Source of the DNA: Rheinheimera sp. A13L
GTDB taxonomy: Bacteria > Pseudomonadota > Gammaproteobacteria > Enterobacterales > Alteromonadaceae
Reading direction: 5' to 3'
Assembly (NCBI RefSeq): GCF_000217935.1
Contig: NZ_AFHI01000003.1
Location: 62,001-126,000, forward strand
DNA: 64,000 nucleotides
Made by a program: the position numbers and the translations under genes. The notes below the pieces were generated by a model, which was not told the DNA's origin, did no database searches, and saw only the letters and a list, made by a program, of their open reading frames with translations. This document shows, piece after piece, positions 1 to 7,149 of this stretch (its first letter is position 1; each line of letters opens with the position of its first letter).

Positions 1-1993
1 CTTTGATTGCTTAAAAGGCAGTTACACCACAGGCTCTGGCCGCGAAGTAGCACTGGAATTTTATGTCGATAAAGGCAACAAAAACCGAGCTCAGTTTGCG
101 TTAGAATCGCTGCAGCGCGCTATGTTGTGGGACGAGCAAACCTTTGGCCTGGAGTACGATCTTGACATCTACATGGTGGTAGCAGTCGACTTTTTTAATA
201 TGGGCGCGATGGAAAATAAAGGCTTAAATGTCTTTAACAGCAAGTATGTGCTGGCCGACCAGGAGTCTGCTACAGACACCGACTTTTTTAATATTGAATC
301 TATTATTGGTCATGAGTATTTCCACAATTGGACAGGCAACAGAGTCACCTGCCGTGACTGGTTTCAGCTGAGTTTAAAAGAAGGCTTAACTGTATTTCGG
401 GATCAGCAATTCAGCGCTGATATGGGCTCAGCTACCTTAAATCGTATTGATGCCGTGAAAACCATTCGCACAGCGCAATTTGCTGAAGATGCCGGCCCCA
501 TGGCCCATCCTATCCGGCCACAGCAAGTGCTGGAAATGAATAACTTTTATACCGTCACTGTGTATGACAAAGGGGCTGAAGTTATTCGTATGCTACATAC
601 TTTATTGGGCCAGGACGGTTTTCGAAAAGGTATGGATTTATACTTTAAACGTCACGACGGTCAGGCGGTCACTTGCGATGATTTTGTCAATGCGATGCAG
701 GATGCGAATAAACGCGATTTAACGCTGTTCAGCCGCTGGTATCAGCAATCCGGTACGCCAGAATTAAAAGTTCATAGCCAGTTTGATGCAAAAAAACGTG
801 AATTTAAGCTTTTGATGCAACAGCACACGCCTGCCACTGCGGATCAGACCGATAAAGAGCCTCTGCTGCTGCCTGTGCGCGTTGAATTGCTGGCTGAAGG
901 GGTAAGCCTGCCTTATCTGCTGGAAATGACGGAAACGCAGCAGGAGTTTAGTTTTGCTGTCAGTCAAAAACCTGTGCCTGTACTTTTGGCTGATTTTTCG
1001 GCACCAGTAAAATTACAGTATCAGTACAGCATGGATGAGTTGTTGCAAATTGCCCGTGATGCCAAAGATGGGGTTGCGCGTTGGGATGCCATACAACAGC
1101 TGTGGCAAATTCAGGTGAAAGCCGCTATTGAAGCAAAAAGCTCAGGATCTGAGTATCAACTGCCTGCTGCTTTGTTTGAGTTTTACCGGCAGCTGTTGTT
1201 CAAGCCTTTGGATGATTTAGCCTTTACTGCAGAACTATTAACAGTGCCTGCTTACGATATGGTGGCAGAACAATTTGATGAAATACCAGTTCAGGATCTG
1301 GTTTTTGCTTTGCATAGTTTTCAACAGCAGTTGGCCACTCAACTGGCAGAGCAGTGGCAGCTTTGTTATCAGTCCTTGCAAGCAGAGGCTTATCAGTATC
1401 AGCAGCAACAGGTTGCTAAACGTGCTTTGCGTTCTGTTTGTTTGCATTATCTGGCTTTTGTTGCTGGCACGGATGGATTATTACGTCAGCAATACGACAA
1501 CAGCGATAATATGACCGATCAGTTAGCTGTACTGCGCTCTTGTCGCAGTGCTTCGCATCCGCTGTTCACAGAATTGATGAATGCCTTTGAGCAGCGTTGG
1601 AATAAAGATGTATTGGTGCTGGATAAGTGGTTCAGTTTGTCGGCTTCTTACCCGCAACCCTCGGTCTTTTCAAGCTTGCAGCAGCTGACGGCGCATCCGC
1701 AATTTAGCTGGCAAAACCCGAACAGGGTACGGGCTGTATTTGGTGCTTTTTATCAGCAAAATCCTGCTATGTTTCACTCCGACGACGGTCAAGGCTATCA
1801 GCAGCTTGCCGATGTTGTGCTGAAAATGGATGCTATTAACCCTCAGGTTGCATCCCGTTTAGTTACCCCTCTGTTGTCGTGGAAAAGGTATCAGAGTGTT
1901 CGCCAGCAGCAACTAAAAGCGGTATTACAGGCTATGCTGGCAAGGGATCTGAGTAATGACTTGTATGAAAAAGTGAGTAAGAGCTTAAGTTGA
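1..1993 (+). CDS. pepN: Aminopeptidase N (M1 zinc metallopeptidase), 5' end cut off by the window
   Basis: Cytosolic M1 aminopeptidase that removes N-terminal residues from peptides using one zinc ion. The frame is open from base 2, so about 663 C-terminal residues of a protein that is usually near 870 are present and the start lies outside the window. The substrate-binding GAMEN motif is at bases 203-217. The zinc motif HEYFH starts at base 311, and the third ligand, a glutamate in LKEG, follows the last motif histidine after 18 residues. A long helical C-terminal half follows, as in E. coli PepN. The stop lies one base before the DUF2835 gene, so the two are probably co-transcribed. pepN lies near pyrD and zapC in many gammaproteobacteria, which fits the genes at 14.6-16.3 kb. 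Confidence 0.97.
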   Translation, partial: FDCLKGSYTTGSGREVALEFYVDKGNKNRAQFALESLQRAMLWDEQTFGLEYDLDIYMVVAVDFFNMGAMENKGLNVFNSKYVLADQESATDTDFFNIESIIGHEYFHNWTGNRVTCRDWFQLSLKEGLTVFRDQQFSADMGSATLNRIDAVKTIRTAQFAEDAGPMAHPIRPQQVLEMNNFYTVTVYDKGAEVIRMLHTLLGQDGFRKGMDLYFKRHDGQAVTCDDFVNAMQDANKRDLTLFSRWYQQSGTPELKVHSQFDAKKREFKLLMQQHTPATADQTDKEPLLLPVRVELLAEGVSLPYLLEMTETQQEFSFAVSQKPVPVLLADFSAPVKLQYQYSMDELLQIARDAKDGVARWDAIQQLWQIQVKAAIEAKSSGSEYQLPAALFEFYRQLLFKPLDDLAFTAELLTVPAYDMVAEQFDEIPVQDLVFALHSFQQQLATQLAEQWQLCYQSLQAEAYQYQQQQVAKRALRSVCLHYLAFVAGTDGLLRQQYDNSDNMTDQLAVLRSCRSASHPLFTELMNAFEQRWNKDVLVLDKWFSLSASYPQPSVFSSLQQLTAHPQFSWQNPNRVRAVFGAFYQQNPAMFHSDDGQGYQQLADVVLKMDAINPQVASRLVTPLLSWKRYQSVRQQQLKAVLQAMLARDLSNDLYEKVSKSLS

Positions 1994-1994
1994 T

Positions 1995-2216
1995 ATGCGA
2001 CAGTACAAATTCAGACTGATGCTGGATGTTGATCAATGTCTGGCTTTTTATCAGGGCTTGTACACCGACGTGGTGGTGCAGGCCGATAATGGCCAGACAG
2101 TACAGCTGCCGCTGCGGTATTTCCGGCCTTACATCAGCCATGCCGGAGTGAATGCGCGCTTTGTATTAACCTTAACCGAACAGGGCAAGTTCAGCAGTTT
2201 AGAAAAAATAAATTAG
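1995..2216 (+). CDS. DUF2835 family protein
   Basis: Small 73-residue basic cytosolic protein of the DUF2835 family, recognised by the conserved opening (YKFRLMLDVDQCLAFYQG) and the phrase LRYFRPYISHAGVNARF. Its function is unknown. It starts one base after the pepN stop and is probably translated by coupling to pepN. Related marine gammaproteobacteria carry a DUF2835 gene directly after pepN. No signal peptide or membrane segment is seen. The family assignment is from memory of the conserved pattern; no function is inferred. Confidence 0.85.
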   Translation: MRQYKFRLMLDVDQCLAFYQGLYTDVVVQADNGQTVQLPLRYFRPYISHAGVNARFVLTLTEQGKFSSLEKIN

Positions 2217-2519
2217 AGTTATTACTTAAAACGCTAACTTAAAACAAAACAGGCAAAATCTGTCACTTTAGCTATTATTTTCATTCAGTTAGATGATCTT
2301 CACTCAACTGGTCAAACCGGATTGAGTGGCAGTAGGGTACTTTAAGCAGGGCAAAGGGAAAAAACTGAATAAAAATCAACAGATTTGACTGTTCGCAAGC
2401 CTTGCGCCACGATCAAAATGATGTAATGATTTCTTCGATACAAGCTGACCTCCGAGCAGTTGGTTGGCTCAAAATAAAAAATAACAAAATACCTGCAGGG
2501 ACAGGGGGGGAGATAACGA
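2217..2519. other. Intergenic region before the envelope cassette
   Basis: A 303-base non-coding stretch between DUF2835 and the DUF1302 gene. It holds a FadR-like dyad at 2303-2326 (listed separately) and a purine-rich ribosome binding site just before the ATG at 2520, which includes a run of G at about 2503-2510. I see no clear rho-independent terminator for pepN-DUF2835 and no convincing small reading frame. Confidence 0.6.
2303..2326 (+). promoter_or_regulatory. Candidate FadR-type operator
   Basis: The core AACTGGTCAAACCGGAT at 2306-2322 resembles the enterobacterial FadR pattern TGGTC-NN-ACC, and it sits inside an imperfect dyad with outer arms CTCAA and TTGAG. FadR is the acyl-CoA-responsive regulator of fatty-acid genes. 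The site is about 195 bases before the DUF1302 start. The match is by eye against a remembered consensus, so the regulator is an inference. Confidence 0.35.
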
Positions 2520-4670
2520 ATGAATACTAAGCCAGGTGCCTTCGTCAGAAGTACTTTAGCTCTGGGTGTTGCTTCTGCACTATTGGCCTTGTCGGCCACC
2601 AGTGCTCAGGCTGCCACCTTTGATTTTGATGATGTGAAAGTTGTATTTGACTCTACGTTTTCTTACGGTGCCAGTTGGCGTGCCGAGGATCGCGACTGGG
2701 ACACCATCAGTAAGGTGAACCACCCACGATTCAACTGGACAAATTACAGTGCTTTTAGCAATCCTATTTACACAGGTGCACAAATTTGGGCTCAACCTGG
2801 TGCGTATTCCAGTAATGGTGATGCCGGTAACCTGAATTATGACCGCGGCGATATGTTCTCAGAAGTGTTCCGTGGTACTCATGAATTATCTATAGCTAAA
2901 GATGATTTTGGCTTTTTTGGTCGTTTCACTTACTTCTACGATTCTGCCTTAATGGATGAAGAGGGTGCTTATACCAATCCTATTTCAGGCAACAGAGCAG
3001 ACCCTTGTGCTGATGACGACGCAAAAGCTTTGGCGTGTCGTGATCTACGTTTATTAGATGCTTATGTCTATGGCAACTTTGCATTAAACGATGGCGCAAA
3101 TCCGTTATCTGTGCGGGTAGGTAATCAGGTATTAAGCTGGGGTGAAAGTACCTTTATTCAGCACGGTATTAACATTACTCCGATTGACGTGGGTGTAGCA
3201 CGTAGCCCAGGCGCTGAATTAAAAGAAGCTTTTATTCCTGTTGGTATGGCATGGGCTTCTTTAGGTTTAACTGAAAACCTGACGGCTGAAGTGTTTTATC
3301 AGTACGAGTGGAAAAACAGCTATCTGCCAGTGCCAGGCACTTATTTCTCAACCAACGATTTTGCTGGTAAAGGTGGTTACGACCAGAATATTCAGTTAGG
3401 TTTTGCGGGTAACCCGGATATCGATCTTGATTTCCTCGTCAGCGAAATGAACTTAATATCACAAAGCGCACCGGCTTTACTGGCTGCTTTGACAAACCCC
3501 GCAGCGACAACGGCTCAGCGTAATGCCGCTGTAAACGCTATGCTGGCTTATTCCACTAAAGTCACCTTAAGACCAAAAGGCTCTGCAGGTGAAATTGAAC
3601 CTGAAGACGGTGGTCAATACGGTCTTAAGCTTGAATATTTCGCGTCAGAGCTGAATGACACTGAATTTGCCGTTTACCATATGAACTACCACAGCCGTAC
3701 CCCTCTGATTTCAGGTATAGCTTCAGATTTTGGTACTAAAGACCCGGTGACTGGTGTTCCAGGTCTGCAAGGCATACGGCAGTCTCTGCAATATCTGTCA
3801 GACAACGTCGGTGGTATTACCAAAGACAATATTGTCAATATGGATGTGTTTTCCAAAGGTCTGATTGAATACCCTGAAGATATTAAACTTTACGGTTTCA
3901 GTTTTAACACTACAGTAGGTGGCACCTCAGTGGCAGGCGAATTGTCCTACCGTCAGGATGAACCTCTGCAAATTGATGACGTGGAAATTCTGTACGCTGG
4001 TATGCCTGAGCAGTTAGCCAACGCAGGTTTGCGTGGTGAACTGGAAGGGATCAGTCAGATTGGCCGTTTTGATGGTAACAAAGTAGCTCCGGGCGATTCT
4101 GCTCAGGGTTACATTCTGTCTGACACCACTCAGGCTCAGGTGACTATCACTCACTTATTTGGTCCTATGTGGATCGCTGATAACTTCTCTATGTTAGCTG
4201 AAGTGGGTGGTATCAAAATTAACGATATGCCGGATCCATCGGTGTTACGTTTAAATGGTCCAAATACAGACCGTAGCGGTGGTCCTTTGATGGGTACCAT
4301 CAATGGTGGTCCTCTGGTGAATAAAGATGGTGTGCATACCGCATTATCTAATGGTGCCGAAACTAACCCTTTCCCAACTGCATCAGCCTGGGGTTACCGT
4401 TTATTAGCTAAAGCAGATTTCAACGACGTGTTTGCTGGTGTGAATATGTCACATCGTGTGGTGTTCTCTCATGACGTGAACGGTATTACACCTGATCCAC
4501 TGTTTATGTTCTCCAAAGATAAAAAATCTGTGGGTTACACTGTTGCTTTTGATTATCTGAACCGCTGGTCATCTGAGTTTTCTTACAATGCCTTCTGGGG
4601 TGGTGTAGGCACAACGAACAATACAGCTGACCGTGATTTTGTATCTTTTAACATTAAATACTCTATTTAA
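2520..4670 (+). CDS. DUF1302 family outer-membrane protein
   Basis: Secreted 716-residue protein, most likely an outer-membrane beta-barrel. A signal peptide covers residues 1-31, with predicted cleavage after AQA. The mature part is rich in alternating aromatic and polar strands with Gly/Asn/Asp turns (for example LSWGESTFIQHG near residue 205) and ends in FNIKYSI, a barrel-like last strand. Members of DUF1302 are uncharacterised but are regularly encoded beside DUF1329, Ycf48-like and MMPL genes, exactly as here. It is the first gene of this cassette, 20 bases before the DUF1329 gene. A lipid or hydrophobic-compound transport role is inferred from that company and from the FadR-like site upstream; no substrate can be read from the sequence. 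Confidence 0.9.
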   Translation: MNTKPGAFVRSTLALGVASALLALSATSAQAATFDFDDVKVVFDSTFSYGASWRAEDRDWDTISKVNHPRFNWTNYSAFSNPIYTGAQIWAQPGAYSSNGDAGNLNYDRGDMFSEVFRGTHELSIAKDDFGFFGRFTYFYDSALMDEEGAYTNPISGNRADPCADDDAKALACRDLRLLDAYVYGNFALNDGANPLSVRVGNQVLSWGESTFIQHGINITPIDVGVARSPGAELKEAFIPVGMAWASLGLTENLTAEVFYQYEWKNSYLPVPGTYFSTNDFAGKGGYDQNIQLGFAGNPDIDLDFLVSEMNLISQSAPALLAALTNPAATTAQRNAAVNAMLAYSTKVTLRPKGSAGEIEPEDGGQYGLKLEYFASELNDTEFAVYHMNYHSRTPLISGIASDFGTKDPVTGVPGLQGIRQSLQYLSDNVGGITKDNIVNMDVFSKGLIEYPEDIKLYGFSFNTTVGGTSVAGELSYRQDEPLQIDDVEILYAGMPEQLANAGLRGELEGISQIGRFDGNKVAPGDSAQGYILSDTTQAQVTITHLFGPMWIADNFSMLAEVGGIKINDMPDPSVLRLNGPNTDRSGGPLMGTINGGPLVNKDGVHTALSNGAETNPFPTASAWGYRLLAKADFNDVFAGVNMSHRVVFSHDVNGITPDPLFMFSKDKKSVGYTVAFDYLNRWSSEFSYNAFWGGVGTTNNTADRDFVSFNIKYSI

Positions 4671-4690
4671 GGGACGAGGCGAAAACCATT

Positions 4691-6052
4691 ATGAAAAAAC
4701 TCACCCTGATTGCATCCACTATTGCGCTGGTTCTTAGCTGTGGTGCTATTGCGAAGTTAACTCCGGATCAGGTAGCCCGTCTGGGTGCTGATCTGACGCC
4801 GCTGGGCGCGGAAAAAGCAGGTAATGCCGATGGCAGTATTCCGGCATGGGAAGGTGGTATTACTGCAGCTCCTGCTGGTTACAAACCAGGTGATCACCAC
4901 CCTGATCCATTTGCTGGCGACAAAGTACTCTTCACTATTGATAAATCCAATCTGGATCAATACAAAAACATGTTGAGTCCAGGTCAGATCAAGCTGTTTG
5001 AAGCTTATCCAGACAGTTACAAAATGAATGTGTACCAAAGCCGCCGTACCGCGTCTTACCCACAGTATGTTTATGATGCAACAAAGAAAATTGCAGCAAA
5101 CGCAGAACTGGTAGAAGGTGGTAACGGTATCATTAACGCAGCCATTGGTATTCCTTTCCCAATTCCTGCGAACGGTTTAGAGGCGATTTGGAACCATATT
5201 TTACGTTTCCGTGGTGTCGCAGCCAGCCGTAACGGCGGTCAGGTTGCACCTACAGCTTCTGGTGACTACGTGACCATCGGCTTTGATGAACAAATTATGT
5301 TCAAGTATTCAGCGCCTGATGCGACAGTTGAAGCGCTGGAAAAAGAAAATATTTTGTTCCGCTTTAAGCAAGCTGTGACTACACCAGCTCGTTTGGCCGG
5401 TACTGCGCTTTTAGTGCATGAGACTATGGATCAGGTAAAAACACCTCGTCAGGCATGGACTTATAACACTGGTCAACGCCGTGTACGTCGCGCACCAAAC
5501 GTCGCTTATGATGCACCAGGTACAGCTTCTGATGGCCTGCGTACTACAGATGACTTTGATATGTTTAATGGTTCACCAAACCGTTATGACTGGAAGTTAG
5601 TGGGTAAACAAGAGCTGTTTATTCCTTACAATAGTTATAAACTGCACAGCAAAGACGTGAAGTATGCCGACTTGATCAAACCAGGTCACATCAATCCTGA
5701 ATACGTTCGCTGGGAAAAACACCGTGTCTGGGTGGTGGAAGCCAACCTGAAAAGTGGCACCAGCCATGTGTATGGCAAGCGCGTATTCTTTATTGACGAA
5801 GACAGCTGGCAGGTTCACGTAGCAGACTTGTATGACAACAGAGGCGAGTTATATCGTGTTGCTGTGGCCCATGGTCTGAACTACTACGAAGTACCAACAC
5901 ACTGGAGTACGCTGGAAGTTTTCCACGATCTGAATACCCGTCGTTATATTGCGATTGGTTTAGACAACGAAGACAAGATGTATGATTTCTCTGTGCCGTT
6001 AACAGACAACGACTTTACCCCAGCGGCCTTACGCCGTGAAGGTACCCGTTAA
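4691..6052 (+). CDS. DUF1329 family periplasmic protein
   Basis: A 453-residue exported protein of the DUF1329 family. It has a signal peptide (MKKLTLIASTIALVLSCGAIA), with probable cleavage after residue 22. A cysteine at residue 17 gives a poor lipobox, so a lipoprotein form is possible but not favoured. The family is related at a distance to LolB/LolA-like lipid-carrier folds. Conserved phrases visible here include LGAEKAGNADGSIPAWEGG near residue 40 and the aromatic-rich C-terminal half (RVWVVEA, VFFIDEDSWQ). It follows the DUF1302 gene by 20 bases, and a strong terminator follows its stop. It is inferred to be the periplasmic partner of the DUF1302 barrel; a lipid-shuttling role is inference only. 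Confidence 0.9.
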   Translation: MKKLTLIASTIALVLSCGAIAKLTPDQVARLGADLTPLGAEKAGNADGSIPAWEGGITAAPAGYKPGDHHPDPFAGDKVLFTIDKSNLDQYKNMLSPGQIKLFEAYPDSYKMNVYQSRRTASYPQYVYDATKKIAANAELVEGGNGIINAAIGIPFPIPANGLEAIWNHILRFRGVAASRNGGQVAPTASGDYVTIGFDEQIMFKYSAPDATVEALEKENILFRFKQAVTTPARLAGTALLVHETMDQVKTPRQAWTYNTGQRRVRRAPNVAYDAPGTASDGLRTTDDFDMFNGSPNRYDWKLVGKQELFIPYNSYKLHSKDVKYADLIKPGHINPEYVRWEKHRVWVVEANLKSGTSHVYGKRVFFIDEDSWQVHVADLYDNRGELYRVAVAHGLNYYEVPTHWSTLEVFHDLNTRRYIAIGLDNEDKMYDFSVPLTDNDFTPAALRREGTR

Positions 6053-6068
6053 TCTGTAAACATTGAAT

Positions 6069-6099
6069 AAACGGTTGGCTTTATGCCAACCGTTTTTGT
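6069..6099 (+). terminator. Rho-independent terminator after DUF1329
   Basis: A 9-bp stem (ACGGTTGGC at 6071-6079 with GCCAACCGT at 6085-6093), a 5-base loop and a T-rich tail. It splits the cassette: DUF1302-DUF1329 can end here, and only read-through or a separate promoter would express the Ycf48-MMPL pair. Confidence 0.85.
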
Positions 6100-6128
6100 T
6101 TTTAAATTGATGCTGAGTGTAAACTCTA

Positions 6129-7148
6129 ATGAAGGTTAAACTTTTATCCTCTGTCGCAGCGCTGCTGCTGACAACCCAAATTCAGGCTGAGTCTGCGGCA
6201 CCAACGCCTTCTTACATGATGCCTTTGGCTGAAAAAGCTGTGCTGACGGATTTGATCCGCGTCAATGACCAGCTTTTTGTTGCTGTGGGCGATCGTGGCC
6301 ATGTGTTGGTCAGTAAAGACAGCAGCCACTGGAATCAAATTCAGACCCCTGTGCAAAGCTTGTTTACTTCAGTCTATTTTTCCGATGACAAACATGGTTG
6401 GGCTGTAGGGCACGACGCGACTATTATTGCCACACAAGACGGTGGTCAAAGCTGGCAGTTGCAGCAATTTAAACCAGAAACGGACAAACCTCTGTTTGAT
6501 ATTTTATTTGCTGATGCCAACAATGGCATAGCTTTAGGTGCTTATGGCATGTTTTACCGGACTACTGATGGCGGTAAAAGCTGGTTAGATGAATTTCATC
6601 TGGAACTGGTTGGCGCTGAGGATCAGGAGTATTTGAAAGAGCTGCAGGAAACCGACCCTGATGCCTATTTAGATGAACGGGCATCTGTATTGCCACATTT
6701 TAATCGCATTTATCAACACAACAATGTGTTGTATCTGATTGGTGAAGCGGGTTTTTTTGCAACCAGTTCAGATTTTGGCAAAAGCTGGACCCGTCATCCT
6801 GAATTTTACAATGGCTCTTTATTTGGCCTGGCTATGACAGCAAAAAACACGCTGATTGCAGCAGGTTTACGCGGCAATGTGTTCAGAAGTACGGATCTGG
6901 GCCAAAGCTGGCAAGAAGTACAACATGGCCAAAGCAGCACATTAAACAGTGTGTTAACTGACGCAGGCACTATCTATCTGACGGGTAATGCCGGTACTTT
7001 GTTAGTTAGCCAGGACGATGGTGTCAGTTTTACCTCTGTGCCAACACAAGACAGTAAAGCCATTTTGAATGCCGTCGCAGTCAAGGATCAGCTGATTATA
7101 GTGACCGAAGCTGGAATTCGAACCTTAGCAATCAAGAAGCCGGAATAA
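6129..7148 (+). CDS. Ycf48-like beta-propeller protein (BNR/Asp-box repeats)
   Basis: A 339-residue exported protein with an N-terminal signal peptide (residues 1-20, ending IQAES). It carries several Asp-box repeats of the form DGGxSW: from residue 104 (DGGQSW) and residue 147 (DGGKSW), then variants FGKSW, LGQSW and DDGVSF further on. This repeat pattern and the length match the Ycf48/HCF136 propeller family, named after photosystem II assembly factors but common in non-photosynthetic bacteria beside MMPL permeases. The MMPL start lies one base after this stop, so tight coupling is likely. A probable role is a periplasmic accessory or scaffold of the permease; this is inference from context. 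No photosynthesis genes are in the window. Confidence 0.88.
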   Translation: MKVKLLSSVAALLLTTQIQAESAAPTPSYMMPLAEKAVLTDLIRVNDQLFVAVGDRGHVLVSKDSSHWNQIQTPVQSLFTSVYFSDDKHGWAVGHDATIIATQDGGQSWQLQQFKPETDKPLFDILFADANNGIALGAYGMFYRTTDGGKSWLDEFHLELVGAEDQEYLKELQETDPDAYLDERASVLPHFNRIYQHNNVLYLIGEAGFFATSSDFGKSWTRHPEFYNGSLFGLAMTAKNTLIAAGLRGNVFRSTDLGQSWQEVQHGQSSTLNSVLTDAGTIYLTGNAGTLLVSQDDGVSFTSVPTQDSKAILNAVAVKDQLIIVTEAGIRTLAIKKPE

Positions 7149-7149
7149 C

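Noticed and set aside
4691-4760. DUF1329 protein as a lipoprotein
   Set aside because: The cysteine context is VLSC with leucine at -2, a poor lipobox, and a normal signal-peptidase I site follows.
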